Shown here: positions 24,312 to 33,260 of the stretch, one piece after another | How positions within the stretch are numbered: the stretch's first letter is position 1 | Layout of the letters: every line of letters starts with the position of its first letter | Origin: Xanthobacter autotrophicus | Lineage (GTDB): Bacteria; Pseudomonadota; Alphaproteobacteria; Rhizobiales; Xanthobacteraceae | DNA: 51,768 nt | Direction: 5' to 3' | Assembly: GCF_030015065.1 (NCBI RefSeq) | Contig: NZ_JAIVFN010000015.1 | Coordinates: forward strand, 1-51,768 | Program-made: the position numbers and the translations under genes | The notes under the pieces: generated by a model | Database searches by the model: none | Seen by the model: the letters and a program-made list of their open reading frames with translations, nothing else | What the model was told of the DNA's origin: nothing

Positions 24312-25064
24312 TCAGGGGCGGCGCTTCAGGAATTCGAGAGCGCCCGCCTTGAACACCTTGTCGCCCACGGCGGGGTTGTGGTCGCGGTTGGGGATGTCCA
24401 GCATGGTGCCGTCCGGCAGCAGGTCCACCAGGGGCTGGCCGGGCCCCGACACCAGGTCGCGGGTGCCGATGGCCACCAGCACCGGCTGGAAGATGCGTGC
24501 CACTTCCTCGCGGGTCAGCACCTGCCGCGAGCCGCGGATGCAGGCGGCCAGCGCCTTCAGGTCGGCCTTGTTGGCGTCGGCGAAGGCGCGGAACATGCGG
24601 CCCATGGGATCGGCGACGGCGTCGAGGCTCGGCGCCTCCAGCGCGTCGGCGACGGTCTGGGGCAGGCCCACCCCGTCCACCAGGTGGATGCCGAGCCCGC
24701 CCATGATCAGCGAGCGCACCGCCTGCGGGAAATGCAGCGCCATCTGCGCCCCCACCCGCGCCCCCATGGAATAGCCGACCACGTCGGCCCGCTCGAGCCC
24801 GAGATGGGCGAGGAGGCGCTGGGCATCCTCCGCCATGATGCGGGTGTCGTAGAGGGCTGGGTCGTAGAGCTTTTCCGACTCGCCGTGGCCGCGATGGTCG
24901 AAGCCGATGGCCCGGTAGCCGGCCTCCGTCAGGGTGCGGGTCCAGGAGGGGCCGACCCAGTTGATCTCCTTGGTGGAGGCGAAGCCGTGGATCAGGAGGA
25001 CCGGATCGCCGGAGCCGATGTCGAAATAGGCGAGATCGACGCCTGCGGAAGAGAAATGGGGCAT
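24312..25064 (-). CDS. Alpha/beta hydrolase
   Basis: A 250-residue alpha/beta hydrolase: oxyanion HGFAS at residues 26-30, DHRGHGES at 56-63, nucleophile Ser99 in VGYSMGARVG, an acid in IGTRDLVSGP and His in IPNRDHNPAV. There is no signal peptide. The family covers esterases, epoxide hydrolases and haloperoxidase-like enzymes; the substrate cannot be read. Its first 73 bp overlap, in another frame, the 3' end of the upstream membrane-protein gene on the same strand, so expression is probably coupled. Confidence 0.9.
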   Translation of the reverse strand: MPHFSSAGVDLAYFDIGSGDPVLLIHGFASTKEINWVGPSWTRTLTEAGYRAIGFDHRGHGESEKLYDPALYDTRIMAEDAQRLLAHLGLERADVVGYSMGARVGAQMALHFPQAVRSLIMGGLGIHLVDGVGLPQTVADALEAPSLDAVADPMGRMFRAFADANKADLKALAACIRGSRQVLTREEVARIFQPVLVAIGTRDLVSGPGQPLVDLLPDGTMLDIPNRDHNPAVGDKVFKAGALEFLKRRP

Positions 25065-26392
25065 GGGGGACCTTCGCGGGGCACCGCCACGGGCGGCGCC
25101 TCCGATCTGGGCGGATGACGGGGCGGGAAAGTAGAAGCTCGCTCCTGTTGTGCCAAGTCCGCCGGAGGCGATGGGGCCGCCGGCTCCGCGCCCTCATGCG
25201 CCGGTGACGGGCTGCGGGCCAGCTCCCGCGCGGCCTCCACGGCCGCGAGCACACGGGCGGTCGCGGCCTCAATGCCGGCCGGGGCCGCAGGCGGCATGGC
25301 CGCTGCCTGTGCCGGCTCCGGCGTCTTGTGCCGATGACGGGCCATCTTGGGGCGCTTCCCGCGCCAGCAGCGGCGGGCGCAGGCGACGCAGAGGGAATTG
25401 AAGGACGAGACGAGGGCGAAGGCGTAGAGGGCCGCCGCGAACGCCCACCAGATCAGGTGGAACAGCGCGCCGGTGATGGCGATGGCGCCACGTCCCAGCG
25501 TCTTGAGGATGGCGAGGGTCTGGGACCCCTTGGCCTCGGCGAGGCGGGCGACGCGCGCGAGATCCCGCCCGTTGTCCGCCACCTTCAGGCCTTCGAGGGC
25601 GGCGCGGGTGCCGGCCTTCGCCTCGATGCGCGCGGCATCGTCCAGCAGGCGGGTGAGGTCGGTGAGGCGCTCCGTGCGGATCACGCCCTTCACCGCGGCG
25701 GCATCCACGCTCGATGGGGCCGCCGCGAGGCGGCGCAGGGCGAAAAAGTCCACGCTCTCATGCACGGCGCGGGTGAAGCTGCGGGCGAGCGAGGCAGAGA
25801 GGCGCCCGGTGCGCCTGGCTACCTTCACCAGAGAGATGCCGATCCGCACCGGCAGGCTCGCGCCCACGGTGGCGTAAGTGCCGGCGGTGACGGCGATGCC
25901 CACGGCGGAGAGGCCGAGGATCAGCTCGTCCGCATCCTCGCCGCGCGCCAGCTTGAGGCCCTCGCGGCCGGCGTCGCGGATGTCGCCCCACACCATGAGG
26001 TCGCTCGCCGCCGCTCCGGCGAGGCCGGCAGGGTCGCGCGGCTCGCCGGTGACGAAGCCGAGGCCGAACGCCCTGGCCGAGTGCATCGTCTCGGCCAGGG
26101 CTCCGGTGGCCTCGGTCACTTGCGTGCGCAGTTCAGGCGGAATGGGGAGGCCGCGGGCATCGGCGAGTGCGAGGAAGGAGGCGGCGAGCGCGGCATCGTC
26201 TTCAGCCAGCGCCTCCGCGATGGACCGGGGCGCATCCTGCGCGGTGAAACCGGTCAACCCCAGATCGGCGAGGGCGGCGGGATCGTCCCGCGCGGCGACG
26301 AGCTTCACGCTCTCCTTCGCCACCGGCAGCAGCCAGGGCGTGCCGGCGAGGAGCGTTGCGAACAAGGCGAGGGCGGCGAGGATGCGGGCCAT
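24992..26392 (-). CDS. Uncharacterised membrane protein with Pro/Ala-rich tail
   Basis: About 466 residues that I do not recognise. The start MARILAALALFATLLAGTPWLLP is a signal peptide or membrane anchor. A hydrophobic, glycine-rich stretch (LILGLSAVGIAVTAGTYATVG) lies near residue 165 and a strong membrane segment (HLIWWAFAAALYAFALVSSF) near residues 320-340. Between them is an Ala/Arg/Leu-rich, probably helical region. After the last membrane segment come a Cys-containing basic patch and about 110 residues rich in Ala, Pro and Glu, likely disordered. The coding end runs 73 bp into the next hydrolase gene. Start alternatives are ATG 26419 and 26464. The long non-random frame and codon pattern support it as real. 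Confidence 0.7.
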   Translation of the reverse strand: MARILAALALFATLLAGTPWLLPVAKESVKLVAARDDPAALADLGLTGFTAQDAPRSIAEALAEDDAALAASFLALADARGLPIPPELRTQVTEATGALAETMHSARAFGLGFVTGEPRDPAGLAGAAASDLMVWGDIRDAGREGLKLARGEDADELILGLSAVGIAVTAGTYATVGASLPVRIGISLVKVARRTGRLSASLARSFTRAVHESVDFFALRRLAAAPSSVDAAAVKGVIRTERLTDLTRLLDDAARIEAKAGTRAALEGLKVADNGRDLARVARLAEAKGSQTLAILKTLGRGAIAITGALFHLIWWAFAAALYAFALVSSFNSLCVACARRCWRGKRPKMARHRHKTPEPAQAAAMPPAAPAGIEAATARVLAAVEAARELARSPSPAHEGAEPAAPSPPADLAQQERASTFPPRHPPRSEAPPVAVPREGPPCPISLPQASISPISTSAPAIRSS

Positions 26393-27108
26393 GATGTGTC
26401 CTGACCGACATTGTCGCATCCGATCGGGGCGAAGGTGAAGGGGCGGGCTGCCCGGCTCCGGCACGCGTGCCCTGCTTCCCTTTTCTCGCCTTGCCCTTTT
26501 GCCTCCGCAGCTGTCGGAAGAAGAGCTTCCGGGTGGCGATGCGCTTTATCTGTCCACAGTCAATAACTCCATTCCTGTCCATTTACGCACCGCTGTCATT
26601 CCTGCCCATGGCATGAAAAATGCGCGAGCCATGCGGGTTGAGTTCGCTCCGGTGCTCAATGCTGCAAAGATCGGTCCGGCGGAGATCTTCGATGATCGCT
26701 TCGCCACGAAGGCGGTGGCCGGCGGAAAATAAGGGGGCTGCGCGCACTATTTTGGGTGCCGCCCTTGAAAGGCCGTTATTGGCTCCTATCTCTCACTCAA
26801 CCCAAGCCGCCGGACGCGGCGCGCTTTCCAGCGCGAACGTATTCGGGAGACGGACGGATGTACTCCGATCCCGCCGCGGCCAGGGTGTTCGTTCCTCCGC
26901 TTTCCATTCCCATGGATGTGCGGAGGGGCGAGCTGAGCGGACAGTTCGTCATCGGCCTCTTCTTCGTTTCCTTCGGGCCGCGACGCAAAAGCCTTCCAAT
27001 TCGAACTCGTCCTGAACTACGCCCCGCTGCGCCGCGACGAACGTCGTGCGCGGGGGCGACCGGCGTATCGCACGGCTGAAGACCGGCATGCGCGCACAGG
27101 AGGCCACC
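26393..27108. other. Long intergenic region upstream of the cold-shock gene
   Basis: More than 700 bp without a convincing gene. The part at 26530-26640 is AT-richer and may carry the promoters. Two plus-strand open frames (26499-26732, 26756-27079) have no recognisable domain or ribosome site. The part near 26840-27108 may be a structured 5' leader of the cold-shock mRNA, as is common for csp genes. Confidence 0.4.
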
Positions 27109-27315
27109 ATGGCCACGGGCACCGTCAAGTTTTTCAATTCCCAGAAGGGTTTCGGCTTCATCCAGCAGGATGAGGGCGGCCCGGACGTCTTCGTGCACAT
27201 CTCGGACGTGGAGCGCTCCGGCCTCTACGGCCTGAACGACGGCCAGAAGGTGTCCTTCGACATCGTCGCGGACAACCGCGGCAAGAGCAAAGCGGCGAAC
27301 CTCACCGCCCTCTGA
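27109..27315 (+). CDS. cspA: Cold-shock domain protein
   Basis: A 68-residue CSD protein starting [20 protein letters not shown], with RNP1 (KGFGFI) and RNP2 (VFVHI) nucleic-acid-binding motifs. It binds single-stranded RNA or DNA as an RNA chaperone. ACAGGAGGCC is the ribosome site 4 bp before the ATG. Alphaproteobacteria have several paralogs, so the specific number cannot be assigned. A strong terminator follows 17 bp after the stop codon. Confidence 0.95.
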   Translation: MATGTVKFFNSQKGFGFIQQDEGGPDVFVHISDVERSGLYGLNDGQKVSFDIVADNRGKSKAANLTAL

Positions 27316-27331
27316 GCGTTTCGCGCTAACG

Positions 27332-27368
27332 AAAAGCCCCGGCCATCGGAAGATGGCCGGGGCTTTTT
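27332..27368. terminator. Bidirectional rho-independent terminator
   Basis: A 13-bp stem (27335-27347 with 27352-27364) with a GGAA tetraloop, T-run after and A-run before. It serves the cold-shock gene and the convergent L,D-transpeptidase gene. Confidence 0.92.
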
Positions 27369-27389
27369 GCGTTTCGGGCCGTGTCGGGA

Positions 27390-27977
27390 TCAGCGCAGCA
27401 CGTACACCGTCGCGCCTACCCGGACGCGGCTGTAGAGGTCCATCACATCGTCGTTGGTCATGCGGAAGCAGCCCGAGGAGACGGCCTGTCCGATGGTCTC
27501 CGGCTCGTTGGAGCCGTGGATGCGGTAGAGGCTGGAGCCGAGATACATGGCACGTGCGCCGAGCGGATTGTCGATGCCGCCGGGCATGTAGCGCGGCAGA
27601 TCGGGCCGGCGCTTCAGCATCTGCGCCGGCGGCGTCCAGCCCGGCCATTCCCGCTTGGCGCTCACGGTCTTCACGCCCGACCATTGGAAGCCCTCGCGTC
27701 CCACGCCGACGCCATAGCGGATCGCCTGGCCGCGCGCGGTCACGTAATAGAGCCGGCGCTCGGACGTGCGGATCACGATGGTGCCCGGCGCGTATTTGGC
27801 GTCGATGGACACCATCTGCCGGCCGATGGGCGAGGACGTGCCAACATAGCCGACATCATTTCCACCGAACAGCTTGTTGAAATTGAAGATTTCGTAGCGG
27901 TCATCGGCCCGGGCCGGCCCCGCCGCCACGAGCGTCGCCGCGATTGCGGCCAGGGCGAGGGATCTGAGGTGCGTCAT
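27390..27977 (-). CDS. L,D-transpeptidase (YkuD family), periplasmic
   Basis: A 195-residue exported enzyme: signal peptide MTHLRSLALAAIAATLVAAGPARA, then a YkuD domain with IDAKYAPGTIVIRTSERRLYYV and the active-site segment HGSNEPETIGQAVSSGCFRM, whose Cys is the nucleophile and His the base. It forms 3-3 crosslinks in peptidoglycan or links lipoproteins to it. The alphaproteobacterial form with RPDLPRYMPGGIDNPLGARAMYL is well represented. I chose ATG 27977 because the signal peptide starts there; ATG 28046 adds an unconserved extension. Confidence 0.93.
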   Translation of the reverse strand: MTHLRSLALAAIAATLVAAGPARADDRYEIFNFNKLFGGNDVGYVGTSSPIGRQMVSIDAKYAPGTIVIRTSERRLYYVTARGQAIRYGVGVGREGFQWSGVKTVSAKREWPGWTPPAQMLKRRPDLPRYMPGGIDNPLGARAMYLGSSLYRIHGSNEPETIGQAVSSGCFRMTNDDVMDLYSRVRVGATVYVLR

Positions 27978-28153
27978 GGGTCTTGCGTCTCGGCTGAGGA
28001 ACGAAGGGACACACGGATGAGCGGGGATCCGCTCGGGGGAGTGCATTTTGTCGCCACAAATTGGACATCACTGCAACCGCTTTATGGCGCGGCAGTTCCG
28101 CCCGCACGGGAGTGTGATCCGCTTTTCGCGCCGTTGCGCTCCTTCGGCAACGC

Positions 28154-29014
28154 TCAAGCCTTGCCCGCTACCTCCCGGGCGAACGCGGCCAACGTGGCGT
28201 TGAAGCGGTCCGCCGCCTCGATAAACGGCGCGTGGCCGACACCCTCGTAAAGATCCAGCCGGGCCTGGGGCGTAATCTGCGCGATATGTGCCGCCATGGC
28301 CGGGGCCACCACCTCGTCGAGGGTGCCGTGGACCACCAGGGCCGGCACGTCGAGGCGGGCGAGCGCGGCGCCGTATTCCGCCGGCCGTCCGAACAGGGCG
28401 CCGCGCACGTGATGCGGGACGATCATGTTCACCGCCAATATCTGCTCGAACAGGGACTGCGGGATCGGCGCGGCGAAGCAGCGGCGCACGAAGGCGCGGG
28501 TGGCGGCGATGTTCTCCGCCACGTCCGGGCTGCACATCTGGCGCATCAGTTGGTTGCAGCGGCCGAAAAGGTGCCGCTCGTTGGAGACCACGGCATCCAC
28601 GAACACGATGCCTCCGATGCCGTCCGATCCGAACGTGGCGAGATAGTCGCCGATGATGCGCCCGGCATAGGACCAGCCCACCAGCACCGGCCGTTCAAGG
28701 CAGAAGGCGCGGATCACCGCATCAAGCTCGCCGGCCCACAGTTCCGGCGCCTTGTAGCAAGCGGGGTCGGCCGGCTTGTCGGAGGCCCCGTGGCCGCGAA
28801 AGTCGTAGGTGACCATGCGGCAACCGGCGAGAAGCGGACTTGCCGTCTGCCGTGCCCAGCACAGGCCTGATTGGGAAAAGCCGTGGATGAAGACGATATC
28901 TGGTCCTGTCTGTGCCCCGAAGGCTTCGGCCGCGATGGTGAGGCCGTCCGGGGTCGTGACCCGGGCGGTGCGGCGGGCGGGGACCTCCGGAGGGATGGAA
29001 TCGGGTGCGCTCAT
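28154..29014 (-). CDS. Alpha/beta hydrolase
   Basis: A 286-residue alpha/beta hydrolase. HGFSQSGLCWARQ at about residues 44-56 gives the oxyanion hole, DFRGHGASDKP follows, nucleophile Ser115 in GWSYAGRI, acid in HGTLDEVVAP, base His in GVGHAPF. The arrangement resembles non-heme chloroperoxidases and esterases (FRGHGxSDKP). CTGCGAGGGAAAC before ATG 29014 supports this start; a longer frame reaching 29251 runs through low-complexity sequence. It is divergent from the next gene. Confidence 0.9.
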   Translation of the reverse strand: MSAPDSIPPEVPARRTARVTTPDGLTIAAEAFGAQTGPDIVFIHGFSQSGLCWARQTASPLLAGCRMVTYDFRGHGASDKPADPACYKAPELWAGELDAVIRAFCLERPVLVGWSYAGRIIGDYLATFGSDGIGGIVFVDAVVSNERHLFGRCNQLMRQMCSPDVAENIAATRAFVRRCFAAPIPQSLFEQILAVNMIVPHHVRGALFGRPAEYGAALARLDVPALVVHGTLDEVVAPAMAAHIAQITPQARLDLYEGVGHAPFIEAADRFNATLAAFAREVAGKA

Positions 29015-29169
29015 CTGGTTTCCCTCGCAGTGTGCCGCTTGAACTTTCAGGCGCCGAGCCCAGAGCCCGCGGCGCCCGCGCCTTGGCTCTGCCCCGCCGC
29101 CGCCTTGGGTCCGCCCCCGCGCCGGTGCTATAGAGCGCGCCCAATGCCGCCATGCAAAATGAGAGGCGA

Positions 29170-30459
29170 ATGATGCGCAACCTTCTCGTTTCCGGAGCCG
29201 GGCGTCTTGCCTTTGTGGCCGCCTTCGGCCTGGTCGCGCCCTTCGCGGCACAGGCCGCCGATCGGTACATGGCGACGGGGCTGCCTTTCTTCGATCCCTA
29301 TCGCGTCTCCATCGCCAGCATTGATGTGGCCGACGGCAGGGTGACCGGCACCCTTGCCGCGCCGGTGGGCGATCCGCGTCCGCCGCTGCCTTTGTCCGGC
29401 ACGCTCGCTAATGGCCTGCTCACGCTCAATGTGGGCCAGGGCGCCGAGAGCTACCGGGTCGTCTTCAGCGAGAACGAGCGCGGGCTGCACCGCATCTTCG
29501 AGGAGACGACGAGCATTCCCGGCATCGATTCCGTCACCCTGTTCCGGCCCCCGGCGGGCTTCTCGGAACCGGCGCTCGCGCTCCAGCACGATCCGGAGGA
29601 CTGGTGCGGGCGCGTCTATGGCGGGCTGTCGGTCGAGTTCCGCGCCAAGGATCTCGCCGCGGCGCCCGAGGCGCCGGCTGCGGTGGCGGATCTGGATCTC
29701 GTGGTGGTGCCGCAGCAGGGCGGCACCACCACGGTGAAGCTGAAGGAGGCCTGGAGCCGCCTACGCCTCGCCGCGCTGGGGGGCGACGACGTGTCCGTGG
29801 ATGTGGCGGTGCCCGTGGGCAGCGAGGCGAAGCACGCCGAGGACTTGCGCCGCGTGCCGCAGGTGTCTTCGGTGATGCTGCCCGCCTTGTGCGGCGAGAT
29901 GGCCCTGGCCACCATTCCGCGCGCCCGGGTGAGCGAGGCGGACAAGATTTCCGAGGCGAAGCTGAAGTCCTATGCGGAGGGTCTGCTCTCGCGCCTGCTC
30001 TCCGGCGCGGCGCCCGAGGCCGCGGCTGCAGGGCCGCGCAAGTTCAGGCTCGCTGGAGCCGTGGTGCCCGGCGCGGCCGGCCCGGTCTTCAAGGCGACCG
30101 TGACCGGCGAGGCGGAGGCGACGCGTCTCGGCAAGGGCAGCTTCGACCAGTTCACCCTGACGCTGGAGCCCGTGGTGACCGCGGACGATGCGGCCGATAC
30201 CCTCTCCCTCATTCCCATCGTCTCCGACCTGAAGAGCGCCCGGAAGGCCGGCCCGCAGCCGCCGGCCGATTCGGCTTTCCGGTCGGCGGACGATTCGGCG
30301 CTGGTGGCCGGCATCAGCCAGCGCATCGTCTCCTTCATCGCGACGGCCGAGGGTACGCGCTGCGCCTTCCTGACCCAGACCGCCTTCGACGAGCCGGACG
30401 GCAGCATCTCCTGCACCAATGTCGCGCTCGATGACGTGAGCCACCCCGACGACAATTGA
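29170..30459 (+). CDS. Uncharacterised secreted protein
   Basis: A 429-residue protein with a typical signal peptide (MMRNLLVSGAGRLAFVAAFGLVAPFAAQA) and no membrane segment afterwards; a periplasmic location is predicted. The first 100 residues are rich in beta-type segments (PYRVSIASIDVADGRVTGTL). Four cysteines in the mature region could form disulfides. I do not recognise the family. GAGAGGCGA precedes ATG 29170; ATG 29152 lacks a ribosome site. It is divergent from the hydrolase, 155 bp apart, and has no clear operon partner. Confidence 0.72.
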   Translation: MMRNLLVSGAGRLAFVAAFGLVAPFAAQAADRYMATGLPFFDPYRVSIASIDVADGRVTGTLAAPVGDPRPPLPLSGTLANGLLTLNVGQGAESYRVVFSENERGLHRIFEETTSIPGIDSVTLFRPPAGFSEPALALQHDPEDWCGRVYGGLSVEFRAKDLAAAPEAPAAVADLDLVVVPQQGGTTTVKLKEAWSRLRLAALGGDDVSVDVAVPVGSEAKHAEDLRRVPQVSSVMLPALCGEMALATIPRARVSEADKISEAKLKSYAEGLLSRLLSGAAPEAAAAGPRKFRLAGAVVPGAAGPVFKATVTGEAEATRLGKGSFDQFTLTLEPVVTADDAADTLSLIPIVSDLKSARKAGPQPPADSAFRSADDSALVAGISQRIVSFIATAEGTRCAFLTQTAFDEPDGSISCTNVALDDVSHPDDN

Positions 30460-30844
30460 GCGTGGGCACGGCGCTGCGTGCTCGGTCGCGTTTCGTGGTG
30501 GCATGCGCGCAGTGCAGATGAACAAAACGGCCTTGCCGAAGGCTGGAGCGTTTTCGAGCGAGAAACCGGTTCGCGTGAAGAACGCGCGTTCACACGAAGA
30601 CATGGAGCGTTTTCCCGGTTCCATGGAACGGGGAAACGCTCTGGATCAACATGCGCGCGGCCGAATAAGAGCGCCGCGAGCGCCTTCCGTCACTCCGCTT
30701 GAGACGTCGGATCTCTCACGTCCGGGGGAGAGCGAGGCCAACTTGTCCCCGTCGCCGCTGCTGCGGGGATTCTTCATGCCTCTCAGGCGTCACGCATCGG
30801 TGGCTTGCGCCAGGCCGCGCGCTTCGGAATGTGCGAGGAAGGAA
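30460..30844. other. Intergenic region containing a palindromic repeat element
   Basis: A 385-bp stretch between the secreted-protein gene and tRNA-Val. The repeat element at 30545-30645 is the main feature. No gene is called; open frames here lack ribosome sites. Confidence 0.5.
30545..30645. repeat. Palindromic intergenic repeat element, rhizobial type
   Basis: The unit opens with GGAGCGTTTTCGAGCG, contains ACCGGTTCGCGTGAAGAACG with a GTGAA/TTCAC palindrome, and ends in a near-perfect hairpin from GAGCGTTTTCCC at 30605 to GGGAAACGCTC at 30641 around CATGG. From memory, similar dispersed elements occur in Methylobacterium, Bradyrhizobium and Xanthobacter-type genomes. Only one copy was noticed in this window. 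Confidence 0.6.
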
Positions 30845-30919
30845 TGGTGGGCGATGCAGGGATTGAACCTGCGACCCCTCCCGTGTGAAGGGAGTGCTCT
30901 CCCGCTGAGCTAATCGCCC
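30845..30919 (-). tRNA. tRNA-Val, anticodon CAC
   Basis: The cloverleaf reads on the minus strand: acceptor GGGCGAT at 30919-30913 pairs with ATCGCCC at 30855-30849. The anticodon stem CTCCC/GGGAG encloses loop TTCACAC, giving anticodon CAC (reads GTG). The T-loop GGTTCAATC is normal. CCA is encoded in the gene (30847-30845). Confidence 0.96.
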
Positions 30920-30940
30920 GCGCCATTTGCGAGGAGCGCC

Positions 30941-30969
30941 GTTTAGGCCGGCGCGCCCCTTTCTGTCAA
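30941..30969 (-). promoter_or_regulatory. Promoter of tRNA-Val
   Basis: On the minus strand, TTGACA (30969-30964) and CTAAAC (30946-30941) are separated by 17 bp. The -10 ends about 22 bp before the mature tRNA. A near-consensus alphaproteobacterial sigma-70 promoter. Confidence 0.7.
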
Positions 30970-30998
30970 GTGCCGCTGCTTCCGGCCTGTGGATGACC

Positions 30999-31697
30999 TC
31001 ACGCCATCGGGCGCGTCAGAAGCGCATCCACGGCCCGCTCCAGCTCGTCGAAGTGATGGATCAGCGCATCCGCGCCCAGCTCGGACGGCGGGGTTTCGGT
31101 ATATCCGAAGGAGACGGCCACCACCGGTACGCCGGTGGCGCGGGCCGTGAGCACGTCGGTGATGCTGTCGCCCACCATGATCGCCTGCGCCGCCGAGCCG
31201 CCGGCCGCGGCAATGGTGGACAGAAGCGGCAGCGGGTCCGGCTTCGAGCGCGGATAGGTGTCGGCGCCGGTGATCACCGAAAAGCGATCCGTGAGGTCCA
31301 GCGCGTCGAGCAGCAGCCGGGCGAGGTGCTCCAGCTTGTTGGTGCACACGGCAAGGCTCGCGCCCTTCGCCGAGAGGCGGTCGAGCGCGTCGAGGAGGCC
31401 GGGAAAGGGACGCGAGCCGATGGCGATGTTGTCGGCATAGTGGGCGATGAAGCGCTGGGTCATGGCTTCCACCTCCGCGTCGGGCAGGGCAACGCCCTCG
31501 CTCTTCAAGGCGCGCACGATGAGCATGCGGGCGCCGCCGCCGATCATGTTGCGCGCCTCGGTGCGGTTCACCGGGGGGATCTTGTGCGCCGACAGCACCA
31601 GATCGAGGGCGTCCAGCAGATCCGGCGCGGTATCGACCAGGGTGCCGTCCAGATCGAAGGCGATCACGGGGCGGGTGGAAACGAGCGGGGCAGTCAT
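30999..31697 (-). CDS. gph: Phosphoglycolate phosphatase (HAD superfamily)
   Basis: A 232-residue HAD hydrolase: motif I DLDGTLVDTAPD at about residues 15-26, cap domain with GGGARMLIVRAL, motif II VCTNKLEHL, motif III KPDPLPLL and motif IV MVGDSITDVLTA. The cap and length match Gph/CbbZ, which removes 2-phosphoglycolate formed by Rubisco oxygenation or DNA repair. The gene is single, 80 bp beyond the tRNA, divergent from the next. If the organism fixes CO2, a CbbZ role is possible; no other cbb genes are here. Confidence 0.92.
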   Translation of the reverse strand: MTAPLVSTRPVIAFDLDGTLVDTAPDLLDALDLVLSAHKIPPVNRTEARNMIGGGARMLIVRALKSEGVALPDAEVEAMTQRFIAHYADNIAIGSRPFPGLLDALDRLSAKGASLAVCTNKLEHLARLLLDALDLTDRFSVITGADTYPRSKPDPLPLLSTIAAAGGSAAQAIMVGDSITDVLTARATGVPVVAVSFGYTETPPSELGADALIHHFDELERAVDALLTRPMA

Positions 31698-31890
31698 GTT
31701 CGGGCCTCTTCCTCGGGGACAGACAGGGGATGGGGGGCGCCGACCCCACCCTCTGCCTTAAATCCTGCCGCTTTTTCGCGCGAGCGTCCGTTCCGTTCGC
31801 GGGGCTGCGGCTGCATGGCGCAGCCCTTCAGCGGGCTCCGGCCGGGCCGGTGTGCGCCCGGGCGGGTCGTGAGGACCCATGGAGGCTTGA

Positions 31891-32355
31891 ATGCAGGGGA
31901 TTGCTATCGTCGCGGCAGGGCTGGGGAAGCTGCAGCCGGCGGCGCGCCGCTCGCTGGCGGTACTGGCCTTTGCCGGGCTTGTCGCAGGAGCCGGCGGCGC
32001 GATGGCGCAGGCGGCTTCGCCGGCGCAGGGCGGCTACGATTTCGCCGCCCCGCCGTCCGCCCAGGCCAACCGGGTCTATGGGCTCAACCGCCAGACCGGG
32101 GAAATGAACGTCTGCCAGTTCGAGAGGCCCGAGGGCAGCGTCGTGGGCATCACCCACTGCTTCGCGCAGGGCGAGGGGGCGGGACCCCAGAAGGCGGGCA
32201 ACTACGTCCTGGCGCCGACCCACTATGAGGGCGAGACCGGCATCTTCCGGGTCAATCGCGATACCGGCGAAATGAGCATCTGCTACGTCCGCGAGACCAC
32301 GCGACCGCAGGGGGGTACCGATTCGAGCCTCGTCTGCACGCCGCCCGCGCGCTGA
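31891..32355 (+). CDS. Uncharacterised exported protein with a duplicated TGEM-Cys motif
   Basis: A 154-residue protein with a signal peptide (RRSLAVLAFAGLVAGAGGAMAQA). The mature part has two related segments, GLNRQTGEMNVCQF and RVNRDTGEMSICYV, suggesting an internal repeat, with four cysteines in the mature region. I do not recognise a family. The initiator ATG has GGAGGCTTGA upstream. It is divergent from gph and 175 bp before rpiA. Confidence 0.65.
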   Translation: MQGIAIVAAGLGKLQPAARRSLAVLAFAGLVAGAGGAMAQAASPAQGGYDFAAPPSAQANRVYGLNRQTGEMNVCQFERPEGSVVGITHCFAQGEGAGPQKAGNYVLAPTHYEGETGIFRVNRDTGEMSICYVRETTRPQGGTDSSLVCTPPAR

Positions 32356-32530
32356 GCTTGGCTCTTGAGGTCGCGCCGCGCCCTGGGGGGTGCCGGGCCG
32401 CTTGTCGGCGGACCGGATCGGAGCTAGAGCCGGGATGTGGCGGGGCGACCCGTCCCGCATCAACGAAACGCCTCAAGCCCGACGCCGCACCCTTGAGCTG
32501 CGCGCGAGGGGCACCGGAACGGAAACTCCC

Positions 32531-33238
32531 ATGGTGCACGCCGAAGACCAGAAGCGCCGCGCGGCCGCCCACGCTTTGACCTATGTCACCGAGGGCATGC
32601 GCCTCGGCCTCGGCACCGGCTCCACCGCCCGCCATTTCGTGGAGCTGCTGTCCGAGAAGGTGCATGCCGGCCTCAACGTGCTGTGCGTGCCCACCTCCGA
32701 GCAGACCCTGTCGCAGGCGGTGTCCCTCGGCGTGCCGATCGCGACCCTCGACGAGGCCGGCCCGCTCGACCTGTGCGTCGACGGGGCGGACGAGATCGGC
32801 CCCGGCCTCGCCTTGATCAAGGGCGGCGGCGGTGCGCTGCTGCGGGAGAAGATCGTTGCCAGCGCCGCGCGCGAGATGGTGGTGATCGCCGATTCCTCCA
32901 AGAAGGTGGACGTGCTCGGCCGCTTCCCCCTGCCCATCGAGATCGTGGATTTCGGCGTCGCCTCCATCGAGCAGCACGTGGCCGCGGCGGTGCGCAAGGC
33001 CGGCTGCGAGGGGGCGGTAAAACTGCGCCGCGACGGCGACGGCCATCCTTTTGTCACCGATCAGGGGCACCTCATCCTCGACGCCCATCTCGGCCGCATC
33101 CCCGACCCGGCCGCGCTCGCCCGCGCGGTGGAGGAAGTGGCCGGGGTGGTCGAGCACGGGCTGTTCCTCGGCCTTGCCCGCCGGGCCGTGCTTGCCGGCA
33201 CGGACGGCATCACCGTGCTGGAGCCCGGCAGCTTCTGA
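32531..33238 (+). CDS. rpiA: Ribose-5-phosphate isomerase A
   Basis: A 235-residue enzyme interconverting ribose 5-phosphate and ribulose 5-phosphate in the pentose phosphate and Calvin cycles. Motifs are [28 protein letters not shown] (catalytic Asp), [16 protein letters not shown] and [14 protein letters not shown] at 32531 begins [12 protein letters not shown], the normal start; the longer frame to 32390 is unconserved. The next gene begins 22 bp after the stop, so the two may be cotranscribed. Confidence 0.96.
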   Translation: MVHAEDQKRRAAAHALTYVTEGMRLGLGTGSTARHFVELLSEKVHAGLNVLCVPTSEQTLSQAVSLGVPIATLDEAGPLDLCVDGADEIGPGLALIKGGGGALLREKIVASAAREMVVIADSSKKVDVLGRFPLPIEIVDFGVASIEQHVAAAVRKAGCEGAVKLRRDGDGHPFVTDQGHLILDAHLGRIPDPAALARAVEEVAGVVEHGLFLGLARRAVLAGTDGITVLEPGSF

Positions 33239-33260
33239 TTTCCGCTTCCCGGAGAGACCC

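Noticed and set aside
26499-27079. Two small open frames upstream of the cold-shock gene
   Set aside because: No ribosome site, no recognisable motif and random-looking composition.
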